A stretch of 64,000 bases of DNA from NCBI RefSeq assembly GCF_017498505.1, contig NZ_CP071798.1, forward strand, positions 558,001 through 622,000, given 5' to 3'. A program made the position numbers and the translations under genes. The DNA is from Sporosarcina sp. Te-1. Lineage in GTDB: Bacteria > Bacillota > Bacilli > Bacillales_A > Planococcaceae. Positions 50,436 through 59,751 of the stretch are shown in pieces (within the stretch, counting starts at the first letter, position 1; each line of letters starts with the position of its first letter). The notes beneath the pieces were generated by a model that was not told the DNA's origin, did not search any database, and saw only the letters and a list, made by a program, of their open reading frames with translations.

Positions 50436-50972
50436 TTACTTCATTGAATTGGCGATTTGCACCAAAATAGATGGGGTTTCATGATTGGAAATGCTTTTAT
50501 GGATACCCAATAAATATTGCAAGCCGTTCTCCTCAAATGCCAGGAAATGAAACATTTGCTTGTCAAAATAAACGGCTATACTCTTGTCTTTAAGTAAATA
50601 ATCGGTCCCCGTAAAAGACAATTTATCTTTTGAGGGACGAATGTCTATTTTATAGACGCTTTGATTGTCGGTATTATGGACATACCGAATACCTAAAGAG
50701 GAATTCACGTTGTAGTGAACATCTTTAAAAAACCTTCCAAATTTGTGTGTGAAAGGACCGGAGGGAAGGTTGTCGGGCAATTCCACCTTGCACTTGCAAA
50801 AGCCTTCAAATTCATGAACGGCAACGTCTACAGATTTATACCCTGCCTGCGCATAATTTTCTTCAAAAGAAGGGATATCTTCTTTTAATGGACGGTCAAC
50901 AATATCCGTAGTTACAAAAGGGAAGGAAAGAAAAATGGGGACCATTACAAATTTTATTTTATGGAATACCAT
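50436..50972 (-). CDS. Hypothetical protein, possibly secreted
   Basis: A 178-residue protein with a hydrophobic N-terminus (IKFVMVPIFLSFPFVTT) that may be a signal or anchor. The rest is beta-rich: KSVDVAVHEFEGFCKCKVEL, NSSLGIRYVHNTDNQSVYKI and KSIAVYFDKQMFHFLAFEEN. No family was recognised. It is monocistronic. Confidence 0.6.
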   Translation of the reverse strand: MVFHKIKFVMVPIFLSFPFVTTDIVDRPLKEDIPSFEENYAQAGYKSVDVAVHEFEGFCKCKVELPDNLPSGPFTHKFGRFFKDVHYNVNSSLGIRYVHNTDNQSVYKIDIRPSKDKLSFTGTDYLLKDKSIAVYFDKQMFHFLAFEENGLQYLLGIHKSISNHETPSILVQIANSMK

Positions 50973-51191
50973 CTTTACTCTACGCCTTGCATGTTTTATG
51001 TTGTTATACAGCCATTAGCATGTGTGAAAATGGCAGCATAATTCAAGGTAAGATTAAAAAAGTTAACAGTAAATATGTATAAGAAATCATAACCGTCTAG
51101 GCGAAATTATTTTTTGGGAGTAAACTTAGATTGGTAGCCTCCAAGCAGTTGGGGCATCAAAAGGATGAATTAGTAGAAAGAGAGTATTGAA

Positions 51192-51416
51192 ATGAGTAAA
51201 TTAAAGCTATTTTTTCGTCAAGACGACAAATTTTTAAGGGAATTGATTCTACTTCTATTCTGTTTATGTTTAGGTACTTACAAATTATTTTTTCAAGAGT
51301 CGAGCCGTTTATTTTCTATTCTGTTTGGTGCTTTTCTCTACTTAGCAGCTGTGATAATCGTCCAGGATCTAATAATGAAGGCAAAAGTATTTTTTCAAAA
51401 GGTTGCCGACAAATAA
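51192..51416 (+). CDS. Small membrane protein
   Basis: A 74-residue protein with two hydrophobic stretches (LRELILLLFCLCLGTYKLFF and LFSILFGAFLYLAAVIIVQDL) and basic ends. GAAAGAG lies upstream. No family was recognised. A GTGCCA/TGGCAC hairpin at about 51418-51444 follows the stop. Confidence 0.55.
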   Translation: MSKLKLFFRQDDKFLRELILLLFCLCLGTYKLFFQESSRLFSILFGAFLYLAAVIIVQDLIMKAKVFFQKVADK

Positions 51417-51484
51417 GTGCCAAGCGCTTAAAGCACCTGGCACATCTGTATTCTTTAAATGAAAAACATAAAATTTTTGCCTTT

Positions 51485-52474
51485 TTAAGACGAACAGCCG
51501 CTGCACGAACTGCAAGAGCTGCATGAACTGCAACCGCTGCCGGCAGGGGAGGACTGGCTAGTTGTATCCGAGCCGGGCTGATAGTCATTGACATCGCTTG
51601 TGAGATCTTGCCAATCCTCCTCCCGCTCCTTATCCAAATATGCACTGCCAGCATAGCCGCCACTTTCTCCGCCGTACCCGTCCTGTTTTCTTTTCTGTTC
51701 TTCCATCTCCATTGCGCCATATGTGCCAACTCCAAATAGAGCGGCCCCATACCAGTAGCCTTCCGGTTGCTGAACACGTTGCGTGAGTTTATCATCTTTT
51801 TGTTCAAGTCGCTCTTGGGCGAAAGCGAGAAACGCCTCCATCGTTTCAAGAGTAGGCGCAGCAACACGTCGTTTTCCTAGATCTGTTTTTAGTAGTGTCG
51901 ATTGGGTGTGAAGTTGTTGCATCCACTTTTCATGCTCTTCTTTTTCTCGCAAAAAATCACCCCAAAGATGGGAATGCGTTGAGATGGGAAAAAAGGAGAG
52001 ATACAGGATATCAAACCATGACCGTTCTGCCGGAAGATGCTTAGGCTTTCCGTGTGGATGGTGTTCAATTCGTTCGCCGATAAATTGTTTACAGAACCTA
52101 TTATACAGGGCATCTTCCTCGAGAAAGAGATGCCATACGTCATCTACCTTCTGGGAGAACATAGGCAATCCTTTAGAAAAGCTGGCGAGCAGCAAGTATT
52201 TCTTCAATTCATACCAGCGTGCCTGGATTTCCAGGTTGGGAAAACTACCATCTTGTATGCGGTATCGCTCATTGACGACTTTTTCTATCTCAGGGGTCCA
52301 TGCTAGATTAAATTGCTTAAAAAGTTGTTTGGTCGCCTGATCGGCCCAAATCGGAGGCTGCAATTTTGGTGAAATTCTCGTACGTTTCATTTGTTTTGAG
52401 GATAATTGCTTCACCATGGCGTAAATGAGGAACACAACTGCAACTGTAATCATCCAACCGCCCATTTCATCCAC
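51485..52474 (-). CDS. GRDP-like protein with Cys/Ser-rich tail
   Basis: A 329-residue protein. One N-terminal membrane segment (MITVAVVFLIYAMV) is followed by a cytoplasmic or exposed domain with KVDDVWHLFLEEDALYNRFC and GERIEHHPHGKP. This W-H...Y-x-x-F-C...H-H-P pattern is the core of glycine-rich-domain (DUF1399) proteins. A Gly/Tyr-rich part (GYGGESGGYAGSAY) and a serine/cysteine tail with six Cys (GCSSCSSCSSCSGCSS) end it. The tail resembles that of some TIGR04222 and metal- or thiol-binding proteins. The function is unknown; the Cys could bind metal or cross-link. Confidence 0.7.
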   Translation of the reverse strand: MDEMGGWMITVAVVFLIYAMVKQLSSKQMKRTRISPKLQPPIWADQATKQLFKQFNLAWTPEIEKVVNERYRIQDGSFPNLEIQARWYELKKYLLLASFSKGLPMFSQKVDDVWHLFLEEDALYNRFCKQFIGERIEHHPHGKPKHLPAERSWFDILYLSFFPISTHSHLWGDFLREKEEHEKWMQQLHTQSTLLKTDLGKRRVAAPTLETMEAFLAFAQERLEQKDDKLTQRVQQPEGYWYGAALFGVGTYGAMEMEEQKRKQDGYGGESGGYAGSAYLDKEREEDWQDLTSDVNDYQPGSDTTSQSSPAGSGCSSCSSCSSCSGCSS

Positions 52475-52562
52475 TCCTATTAGTTACTCTATTCTTCCAT
52501 TCTAACTACATTCTAGGGGAGCTTCAATAGTGATAATGCGTCACAACATTTATAAGCAGAAA

Positions 52563-52588
52563 GGCAGGCATGGTTTACCATGTCTGCC
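52563..52588 (-). terminator. Terminator after VOC gene
   Basis: GGCAGGCATGGT (52563-52574) and ACCATGTCTGCC (52577-52588) form a long stem with a two-base loop. On the minus strand it follows the VOC gene and is trailed by a TTT. Confidence 0.65.
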
Positions 52589-52605
52589 CATTCTCAGCCA
52601 TTCCA

Positions 52606-52968
52606 TTACAACTCGATGACACTAATCATATTGCCATTCAGATCAGTTAGATCAAAGCGTCTCGGCTCACCCTGTCTCAACGGGGAAACGGCTATGTTTT
52701 TCGCAAGTAATCGCTGCCGGGCATCCTCCACGTCCTTAACGACATAATTGAATGGGGTGTAGGTGGTGATTGGCTCGAAATGGGGAATCTGAACAAGGTG
52801 AAACCCACAGTTTGGAGCAATCTCGAGACCGCACATTCTTTCATTTTTCCAACGTAACGAAAAATTGAACACCTCTTGGTACCATGACAAGGATTCCTCT
52901 AAGTTTTTCACAGGTAGAAAGACCGCGTCAATCCGTTCCACCCACTGCTCTGTCTCCGTATAGCACAT
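52606..52968 (-). CDS. VOC (glyoxalase/dioxygenase) family protein
   Basis: About 120 residues with one VOC module repeated: IDAVFLPVKNLEESLSWYQE at the start, GFHLVQIPHF in the middle, NYVVKDVEDARQRLLAKNIA and RRFDLTDLNGNMISVIEL at the end. The metal-binding positions (H/E) are only partly visible. GGGAGAGG precedes ATG 52968; the GTG at 52983 is less likely. Function (lyase, dioxygenase or drug binding) is unknown. Confidence 0.8.
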   Translation of the reverse strand: MCYTETEQWVERIDAVFLPVKNLEESLSWYQEVFNFSLRWKNERMCGLEIAPNCGFHLVQIPHFEPITTYTPFNYVVKDVEDARQRLLAKNIAVSPLRQGEPRRFDLTDLNGNMISVIEL

Positions 52969-53158
52969 GACAACCTCTCCCACGATTTATTTCTTCTAAC
53001 TGTTTTCTATACCTTTAACACGTATCCTCTTTTTTGGAAGCTTTTCTTTTCGACAATTGTTGCGTCTCTCCAAATAAAGGGTGATTGGTCTAGTAATTTA
53101 CCAATCAACTTGGTAACATGAAAGCAAACACACAAATCTTCTGGTTAGGGGGAATCAC

Positions 53159-53272
53159 ATGTACGAACTTCGAGATTCTTACTTCATTCTATTTGATCCG
53201 ATGTTTCTGATAATCGCGATAATCGCACTAGTGCTTTTGGTGATCGCCATATTCTTTATCCGAAGGAAGTAG
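53159..53272 (+). CDS. Small single-TM protein
   Basis: A 37-residue ORF, MYELRDSYFILF then MFLIIAIIALVLLVIAIFF and RRK, behind TTAGGGGGA. One membrane helix and a basic end are visible. It is too short for gene finders but has a good start and sits alone in a 325-bp gap. Confidence 0.5.
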   Translation: MYELRDSYFILFDPMFLIIAIIALVLLVIAIFFIRRK

Positions 53273-53308
53273 AACTTAGGTTAGTAATAGTGCACAGGCT
53301 TTCAATGA

Positions 53309-53920
53309 TTAGAACACTCTTCGCTTCCATCTCAACAGAGCGATTTCCACAGAAGTCTCAATATATCCTATGATTTGATCGAGAGTAAAAACGTGCAGCT
53401 TGTCTTGGTGAATGTTTTCTTGATCATATGTAAGATCAGAAAGTACATAAGGAATAAATTTCATAAGATCGGTTCTTTTCACTTCTTCTAGATCCTGTAC
53501 GCTGGTCGTATTTTGTAGAAGCTCTAGCAATTCATCCCGGTTCCCGTAATGTTCCAATAATAATCCATTCAACAGGCGGAAGTCGTTGTGATATCGTTCA
53601 TACAGGCTCTCATCAGCATTCATCCGGTTTTTTAGCCACGAAAGATAGAAGCCTTTGAACCAGACATCATCGGCTATTAAATGGGTGTAGTACCCAAGTA
53701 TATAAGGGCTCTCAGAATATGAGCTGTATTTCTTTAGAAAGCTGTTAAAGTCAACACCTCGTGTGTAGTTTTCCGTTTCGCCAATAAAAAAATGGGAAGC
53801 CTCTTTCGGAAAGACTGCATCTGCAGCAATCCCCCCTAGCAAGACAGGCGTCTTGTCCTCAATCATCAAGTGCTCTGCAAAGCGATTCGCAATCAAAAGG
53901 TGCATGACTCTTGAACCCAC
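53309..53920 (-). CDS. Zinc-dependent phospholipase C family protein
   Basis: About 203 residues. It starts MGSRVMHLLIANRFAEHL from a GTG at 53920, the family's usual start, with GAGAGGGG about 9 bases upstream. Later YILGYYTHLIADDVWFKGFY carries the H-x-x-x-D metal-binding helix typical of the zinc-dependent phospholipase C fold (pfam00882). LLGGIAADAVFP gives another Asp. The substrate is unknown. It is divergent from the LysR gene. Confidence 0.72.
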   Translation of the reverse strand: MGSRVMHLLIANRFAEHLMIEDKTPVLLGGIAADAVFPKEASHFFIGETENYTRGVDFNSFLKKYSSYSESPYILGYYTHLIADDVWFKGFYLSWLKNRMNADESLYERYHNDFRLLNGLLLEHYGNRDELLELLQNTTSVQDLEEVKRTDLMKFIPYVLSDLTYDQENIHQDKLHVFTLDQIIGYIETSVEIALLRWKRRVF

Positions 53921-54060
53921 TTTTTCCAACCCCTCTCTCTTTATTTTTTAAATCATAAATCAGTTTTGACAATTCCATCCTGTCGTTATATGATGCCATT
54001 TGTAAAATCGATTTATTGGATAATTGCCATAGAAATGATTGATTGAAGAGGGGAGATAAG

Positions 54061-54918
54061 ATGGATTTCGAAAAGATTGAAACGTTTTTAATGATTGCCG
54101 AGAAGAGGAATTTTACGAAGGCGGCAGAAGCACTCCATATCGCTCAGTCCACCATTACAGCGAGAATTAATGGACTGGAACAACAGGTTGGACAGCAACT
54201 GTTTATTCGAACGAACAAAGAGGTCTCCCTCACAAGGGCAGGGGAGCTGTTCTATCCGTTTGCCGAACGGATGATAACCCTCCTTAAGACGAGTATGGAG
54301 AGAATCCAGATGGATGGCCGGTTTCAAAATAGGTTGGCAATCGCAGGTCCTTCCTCCATCTGGAACTACCGACTTACAGAAAACATAATGGATTTTCAAA
54401 AGGTAAATCCAGAGATTGCTCTGGATTTACTCGCCCACACAAATGAAAATACCATTCAAAAAGTGATCGACGGGACGATCGATATTGGAATCGTTTATTC
54501 TAAACCTAACCATCCGGCGGTTGCTTATGAATTATTGGAGCAGGATGTGTTTGTGCTGGCAGGAAAAAAACCGGGTTCAGTGATCACCGTGGACTCGTTA
54601 AACAGCAGCCATTTTTTATTTATTGATTGGGGTGCGCCATTTATGAACTGGTTTCATGAAGTGACAGGTCCACATTTTATCCCAGCATTTAAAATCAATC
54701 AAACAGCACTCGTCATCCAATACTTGATGAAAGGGGATTTTTTCGGGTTTGTACCGAAATCCTTTGTGTTTCCGTATTTTCAAAGAGGGGAGCTTCAAGA
54801 ACTAATTCACAATCTGGATGACGCGCTGCCTTCCTTTACGATGTTCTGCATTTATCAGAAAGCGAAGAAAGAAGAAGAGGCCATCCGATTAGGATTGGAC
54901 ATGCTGCAAATGGCCTGA
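54061..54918 (+). CDS. LysR family regulator
   Basis: A 285-residue LTTR: the N-terminal HTH (MDFEKIETFLMIAEKRNFTK, then AAEALHIAQSTITARINGLEQQVGQQLFIR) and an effector domain with SSIWNYRLTENIMDFQKVNP and GTIDIGIVYSKPNHP. GGGGAG precedes ATG 54061; a TTG at 54043 is also in frame. It is divergent from the phospholipase-like gene, which is its probable target. Confidence 0.85.
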   Translation: MDFEKIETFLMIAEKRNFTKAAEALHIAQSTITARINGLEQQVGQQLFIRTNKEVSLTRAGELFYPFAERMITLLKTSMERIQMDGRFQNRLAIAGPSSIWNYRLTENIMDFQKVNPEIALDLLAHTNENTIQKVIDGTIDIGIVYSKPNHPAVAYELLEQDVFVLAGKKPGSVITVDSLNSSHFLFIDWGAPFMNWFHEVTGPHFIPAFKINQTALVIQYLMKGDFFGFVPKSFVFPYFQRGELQELIHNLDDALPSFTMFCIYQKAKKEEEAIRLGLDMLQMA

Positions 54919-55029
54919 ACGGTCAAGATAGCTGAAAAGGATATGAATTCGATTACTACTCAAAAAATTGATGCGCATTACTTGACCCTTTGCTATACTT
55001 GGATGGATAAAATTACAAGTAAATGAGAT

Positions 55030-55782
55030 TCACTTTAACCTTGCATGCACCACCATGGAAATACTACTTGCATTAAAAGTTGCTTTTTTCCAAGAACCAT
55101 ACAGATTGAGTAAGTCAAATCCATGCTGGGATAAAAGACGTTTCATTTCTAAAGGATATGTATATCTTAGATGAATTCCATCTTTGTATGTATGATTGGT
55201 AGAGGTATAGATTGAAGTGCATTCCAAGATTTGAGTTAGGGAATTATATGCTTCTTGACTCTTTACAGTGACCATTTCACCATTTTTTAGTATTACTTCT
55301 TCATCAAACTGCTCTTCTGCTAGTTCCTGTAGGATTGGGTTTCGAGTGTCAAAAATAAATTCACCGTTGGGATTTAAATGCTTTTTGACTGATAAGAAGA
55401 GGGCATCTTGGCTTTCATTCGTTAAAAAATGCTGAAACGAATTACCCGTCATATAAATGAAGTTTGATTTGATTGGTAAGTTCAATTGTGTACAGTCTTG
55501 GACACTTAAAGAAAGCTCAACTCCTTCGACCTCAGCTTTCTTTCGAGCGTAGTCCAACATCCCTGAATCAATATCTACGCCATATACGGTGTATCCTTGT
55601 TTTGCTAAAGGAATGGCTAAACGGCCAGTCCCGCAAGCAAGTTCAATTATGGGTTGTTGACTTGCTGATAAATGAGCCTGGATAAAGTCTAAATCTGCTG
55701 TATAGCTTGTGTAGGTCTCATCATATTCTTGTGGGTTTACATATTTTGACAAATTGTTACTAAATTCATTTTTCAAGATCAT
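55030..55782 (-). CDS. Class I SAM-dependent methyltransferase
   Basis: A 250-residue methyltransferase of the Methyltransf_25 group: PIIELACGTGRLAIPLAKQG (SAM motif I), YTVYGVDIDSGMLDYARKKA, FIYMTGNSFQHFLTNESQDA and NPNGEFIFDTRNPILQEL. The C-terminal part shows YTYPLEMKRLLSQHGFDLLN. The substrate is unknown. It is monocistronic. Between 55783 and 56104 no gene is supported. Confidence 0.83.
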   Translation of the reverse strand: MILKNEFSNNLSKYVNPQEYDETYTSYTADLDFIQAHLSASQQPIIELACGTGRLAIPLAKQGYTVYGVDIDSGMLDYARKKAEVEGVELSLSVQDCTQLNLPIKSNFIYMTGNSFQHFLTNESQDALFLSVKKHLNPNGEFIFDTRNPILQELAEEQFDEEVILKNGEMVTVKSQEAYNSLTQILECTSIYTSTNHTYKDGIHLRYTYPLEMKRLLSQHGFDLLNLYGSWKKATFNASSISMVVHARLK

Positions 55783-56104
55783 TTACCTCGTTTGACATGT
55801 TTTATTACCAATTATAGCAGGATTCGTTTATGTCATGTGTAACTCGGTAATGTCGATAGAAGCACAATAGGTGGGCAGCTGGGCGAAATCATTATAAAAA
55901 GATGAAAAGTGAAATGTTGTTCTTCTGTTGAGCAATCTAACAATTTAACGTGCAATTTAATTATTCTTTTCGACAAAAATGAAATGCGAAAAACATTCTG
56001 GGAATCAATCAACATTTGCTTAGCTCTTCTGTTATAATGGATAGTCCGGTCGAAGAACTACTTGAGGTGTATAAGCGGCAGATACAAAAGTGATGCTTAG
56101 CAAA

Positions 56105-56555
56105 ATGAAAAGACTTTTAGTTTTTATTTTATTTCTCGGTGCTAAATAAAGCCGAAAACAGTGAAATAAAATGGTTTGATTCAAGAGATGAAGCTATTCA
56201 AAATGGATTGAAAGAAGAAGGTATAAGTAAAGAAGATATTATTTCTTATTATGAGCTTAATGGAGAATTATTCATTATCTACAAATAAGAAGTGGTCGAA
56301 CAGTTAGAAGTAGGATTATCAAATGTATCGAATAAAAATAATAAATATAGCTGATATAGAAATGATGCATACGTATGTGTGCAAAATGATCTAAAGGGTA
56401 GTCTGATAACTAAGAATTTCTCTGGGGATGAATTCGTTTTTTATACCGAAGTAATAAAAAAGGGAGAAGTAGCTATTAAAACAAAATCAGGTGACATTAC
56501 TCCTTCTGTAGACCAAAATACTGGGATCTATTACTTCCTTTCTGTGAATACTTAG
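56105..56555 (+). pseudogene. Degraded hypothetical (lipo)protein gene
   Basis: The start MKRLLVFILFLGAK is interrupted by a frameshift near 56142. The next frame (AENSEIKWFDSRDEAIQNGL to FIIYK) runs into TAA at 56286. It continues as EVVEQLEVGLSNVSNKNNKY, hits TGA, and goes on with YRNDAYVCVQNDLKGSLITK and DQNTGIYYFLSVNT until TAG at 56553. All segments keep one frame and a coding look, so this is a dead gene for a secreted protein of about 150 residues. The parent family is unknown. Confidence 0.75.
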
Positions 56556-56587
56556 TAACTATAATAATTTGAAATATAATCAATATT

Positions 56588-56620
56588 AAGCAGCCGATTC
56601 CATTGAAGCGGCTGCTTTTC
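56588..56620. terminator. Intrinsic terminator
   Basis: AAGCAGCCG (56588-56596) pairs with CGGCTGCTT (56609-56617), followed by TTC. It separates the pseudogene from the hydrolase gene. Confidence 0.75.
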
Positions 56621-56679
56621 GATTGTACTCATGCCTTACATGAAAAAACAGCTCATGAACTTCAGTTGTATCATGTGTT

Positions 56680-57756
56680 TTATTTAGATAAATTGATAAC
56701 TTTCTTAATGAAGATAGTAAAATCCTCTTTATTCGGATAATGGGCGGACTTTTCAAGTGTGATCAATTCCTTCTCTACATGTCCTTCCAGGTTGGTGAAA
56801 AACTCTTTCGTTACCTCATAATTGGTTAGTTTGTCGTGTCTTCCTTGAAATAAATAGAAAGGTACTTTAACACTTTTCACTTCTTCTTGCAAATCAACTT
56901 TAAATTGAATTTCTTTTTGTAACTCCTTTGAATCAAACAAACTAAACTTTGCTCCACTATAAACAACTTTGTAAATATCTCTCAGCGTATAATCTGGACT
57001 GAAGAACATAGGTTTTAGATAGCTAAGCACATTGACCTTGGAAGTGGTTTTGTCACTGTAATTATCTCCGCCATATTTGCTGATGTATTTTGTATATTTC
57101 TCTTCATCTTTCAACGAATAAGGAGCGGTGCCAAACGAAGCAAGTTCTTCTAAAACCTTGTTATCATCAGCTGTTTCGAGCAACCATTTCGTTGATAACG
57201 TTTGACTTTTCGCATTGCTGACAAATTGAGAAATACCGAAATACATCTGGACTTTTTCTGGATTGTGGTGAATAAATTTCATTCCGATAATGGAACCCCA
57301 TGACATACCTGCTACATATATTTTGTTTTGACTAAACCGTTGCCGTAAATAATCTACAACTTCATTTGTATCTTCTACATACTGATTGATATTCATGGTA
57401 TGTATCGGGATATCATTTTGATAACTCTTGCCGGCACCTCGTTGGTCATAGTAAACTGCTAAGAAATGCTCTGTTATTTCCTTGTAGACACCTCTTGAAC
57501 TTACACCAAATGGCAGCGGTTGGCCTGGGCCGCCATGGAGAAATAAGATGACTGGCTTTTGTGTATCGGTACCTTCAATCAAAATGTATTGTGTTGTGTC
57601 ATTTATATTGAGCTCTACCAAGTCACATATCCCGCCGTTATGAACTAGTTCATTACTTTTCTTTCGAAGATTACTTTGCTTGACATAGCGAACCAAACAT
57701 AGCGAAACAAAAACTATGGCGATGATGACAACGCCTATGAATGAGTAGAACAACAT
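56680..57756 (-). CDS. Alpha/beta hydrolase (S33-like), membrane-anchored
   Basis: A 358-residue protein with an N-terminal membrane anchor (FIGVVIIAIVFVSLCLVRYV) and an alpha/beta-hydrolase domain. The oxyanion HGGPGQPLP lies near residue 75, AVYYDQRGAGKS follows, the nucleophile is in AGMSWGSIIG, the acid is in FQGRHDKLTNYE, and the His is in EKSAHYPNKED. Motifs match prolyl iminopeptidase-like enzymes. It is probably anchored with its catalytic domain outside. The substrate is unknown. Confidence 0.83.
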   Translation of the reverse strand: MLFYSFIGVVIIAIVFVSLCLVRYVKQSNLRKKSNELVHNGGICDLVELNINDTTQYILIEGTDTQKPVILFLHGGPGQPLPFGVSSRGVYKEITEHFLAVYYDQRGAGKSYQNDIPIHTMNINQYVEDTNEVVDYLRQRFSQNKIYVAGMSWGSIIGMKFIHHNPEKVQMYFGISQFVSNAKSQTLSTKWLLETADDNKVLEELASFGTAPYSLKDEEKYTKYISKYGGDNYSDKTTSKVNVLSYLKPMFFSPDYTLRDIYKVVYSGAKFSLFDSKELQKEIQFKVDLQEEVKSVKVPFYLFQGRHDKLTNYEVTKEFFTNLEGHVEKELITLEKSAHYPNKEDFTIFIKKVINLSK

Positions 57757-57845
57757 TGCTTTAATTCACCATCCTCTAATTCTAATTATATTCTGTATAG
57801 TATACTAATCAGTTCAATAGTAAACTAGAAGGAGATTAATTACGA

Positions 57846-57905
57846 ATGAAAGTCAAATATGTTGTTGACCCACAGGTTAAGGTGCAATCTATAGCGTGTC
57901 ATTGA
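57846..57905 (+). pseudogene. Short ORF and decayed stretch
   Basis: A 19-codon ORF (MKVKYVVDPQVKVQSIACH) behind GAAGGAGAT begins like a larger protein but stops. The following 180 bp show frame fragments (for example MLNIKGKAEIVRAFWRKLEE, ending at 58101) that could be its decayed remainder. No family is assigned. This explains the 57757-58106 gap. Confidence 0.35.
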
Positions 57906-58106
57906 ACCCGTGTTACAGCTGAAAATTTGACATTGCTAGCATAGACTTGCCTAACATTAGGCGGGAAATCAAATGTAATCATGGTCTAGTCATCATCGGC
58001 TTTCGCTTTGCTCCGAAACAAGTAGCCATCAAATGCTTAATATCAAGGGGAAAGCGGAGATTGTACGAGCTTTCTGGAGGAAATTAGAGGAGAAGGAGTG
58101 AAGAAT

Positions 58107-58661
58107 ATGATATATATTGAAACACCAAGATTGCGTTTGAGGGATTGGGAAGAACAAGACCTGCCACCATTTAGACGAATGAATGCGGAGGATGAGGTCA
58201 TGCGCTATTTTCCAAAAAAATTAACACCCGAAGAGTCCGATGATTTTAATCGAGCGATTCAAGCAGAATTAAAGGAATGCGGTTTTGGATTATATGCGGT
58301 GGAAGAGAAAGAGAGGAATGAGTTCATCGGATTTGTCGGTTTTCACAAAGCGACATTTGAGGCGGAATTTACACCTTGCGTTGAAATCGGATGGCGATTG
58401 AAAAGAGAAGCGTGGGGAAAAGGATTTGCAACAGAGGCTGCCATGGCCTGCTTGCAATATGGGTTTACGGAGTTAGGTTTTCAGGATGTGTATAGTTTTA
58501 CGTCTGACATCAATGAGCCCTCAAAAAATGTTATGAAAAAGATTGGCCTGACATTCAAGCAAACCTTTGACCATCCAAAAATTCAGGAAGAGGGCCCGTT
58601 GCGAAAACATGTTCTATTTCATATTCATCGAGACGTTCTATCGAAAGAGGGAAGTGAATGA
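58107..58661 (+). CDS. GNAT family N-acetyltransferase (RimJ/RimL type)
   Basis: About 184 residues: IYIETPRLRLRDWEEQDLPP, EVMRYFPKKLTPEES, EFIGFVGFHKATFEAEFTPC, VEIGWRLKREAWGKGFATEA (the acetyl-CoA loop) and YSFTSDINEPSKNVMKKIGL. It belongs to the RimJ/RimL-like group. AAGGAG lies 8 bases upstream of ATG 58107. Its stop overlaps the start of the next gene (ATGA), so they are translationally coupled. Confidence 0.88.
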   Translation: MIYIETPRLRLRDWEEQDLPPFRRMNAEDEVMRYFPKKLTPEESDDFNRAIQAELKECGFGLYAVEEKERNEFIGFVGFHKATFEAEFTPCVEIGWRLKREAWGKGFATEAAMACLQYGFTELGFQDVYSFTSDINEPSKNVMKKIGLTFKQTFDHPKIQEEGPLRKHVLFHIHRDVLSKEGSE

Positions 58662-59209
58662 GCGTGTATCCTAATTGCCCTATGACAATTCGAAACATAC
58701 AATTAGGCGGTCTTACCAAGTTACAGCTATTGGAGAGACTAGAGGAGCATGCAATCCATATTAATGAACTGGGAGACAGGCTGCTGGCGGATAAACGTTT
58801 TATTATCTCTGACCATACATACCAACTGGTTACTGTCGAGCTTCGTGTAAAGGACCTTGGTTTAAACAAAGGCGCTGCACTAGATCGAATATTTCATACG
58901 GCAAAACAGCTTGGGTTACAAACAGGTCCATTCGAACTTGGTCCGCATATTCGATTAGCCTATTTGAATCAACCAGAAGGCTTTACAGGCAAACCAACTA
59001 GAACACAACGGGCCCCATTTGGCTCGATCACTATTGCATCAGAAATTATGGACGAGGACGACGAATTTCCAAAGGGGTTTTATATTCGATGCATCGAGGG
59101 TGAACTGTGGTTGCGCGGCTACGTTGTTGACAACGAGCATATATGGGATCCCGATGACCGGTTTGTTTTTTGTCAATCCGAGTTTACTGGATTAGAACTT
59201 CAAGAATGA
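58658..59209 (+). CDS. Conserved hypothetical protein
   Basis: A 183-residue soluble protein starting MSVYPNCPMTIRNIQLGGLT. Later stretches are DHTYQLVTVELRVKDLGLNK and PFGSITIASEIMDEDDEFPK, with ELWLRGYVVDNEHIWDPDDR near the end. The protein family is widespread in Bacillales and always has this YPNCPM start, but I know no function. It overlaps the GNAT gene by 4 bp and is followed by DUF523 after 10 bp. Confidence 0.7.
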   Translation: MSVYPNCPMTIRNIQLGGLTKLQLLERLEEHAIHINELGDRLLADKRFIISDHTYQLVTVELRVKDLGLNKGAALDRIFHTAKQLGLQTGPFELGPHIRLAYLNQPEGFTGKPTRTQRAPFGSITIASEIMDEDDEFPKGFYIRCIEGELWLRGYVVDNEHIWDPDDRFVFCQSEFTGLELQE

Positions 59210-59219
59210 GGTGAACAAA

Positions 59220-59684
59220 TTGATTTTGGTCAGTTCGTGCTTAGCAGGGTTGCCGGTACGATATAATGGGACAGGTTGTCAGGATCTCCGGATTGAAAAG
59301 TTGTTGGCGGAGAAGAAAGCGATCGCCGTATGCCCGGAATTGTTGGGTGGATTTCCAACACTGAGAGATCCTGCCGAAATCGTTGGAGGGGATGGGGACG
59401 ATGTATTGAATGGAAAGGCGGAAGTCGTCGAGAAATCGGGAAGAAATGCCACAGACCTGTATTTGAAAGGAGCCCGGCTGACATTAGAGAAAGCTTTAGA
59501 GTTTGGTGCAACAACGATCGTGCTCAAGGAATCCAGCCCTTCGTGTGGCAGCTCTTTGATTTACAACGGAGAATTTAATGCGAAGAAAATTTCGGGTGTC
59601 GGGGTCACGACCGCATTACTAAGGCGGCATGGGCTGCAAGTGATCTCCGAAGAGAATCTCCCTTCCTTTTTAGACTCTTTATAA
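59220..59684 (+). CDS. DUF523 family protein
   Basis: About 154 residues of the DUF523 family: LVSSCLAGLPVRYNGTGC near the start, AIAVCPELLGGFPTLRDPAE, GARLTLEKALEFGATTIVLK and ESSPSCGSSLIYNGEF. Conserved Cys in SSCL, CPE and SPSCG suggest a metal or Fe-S ligand. The start is uncertain: GTG 59211 or TTG 59220, the latter with GAGGTG 7 bases upstream. It forms one unit with the two genes before it. Confidence 0.83.
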   Translation: MILVSSCLAGLPVRYNGTGCQDLRIEKLLAEKKAIAVCPELLGGFPTLRDPAEIVGGDGDDVLNGKAEVVEKSGRNATDLYLKGARLTLEKALEFGATTIVLKESSPSCGSSLIYNGEFNAKKISGVGVTTALLRRHGLQVISEENLPSFLDSL

Positions 59685-59696
59685 CGAATGTGTTAA

Positions 59697-59740
59697 GCAA
59701 ATGAAGCAAGTGCGTCCCATCGTGCACTTGCTTCATTTGC
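59697..59740. terminator. Long bidirectional hairpin
   Basis: GCAAATGAAGCAAGTGC (59697-59713) pairs perfectly with GCACTTGCTTCATTTGC (59724-59740). It ends the DUF523 unit and the convergent YdeI gene. Confidence 0.82.
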
Positions 59741-59751
59741 ATTCAGATATT

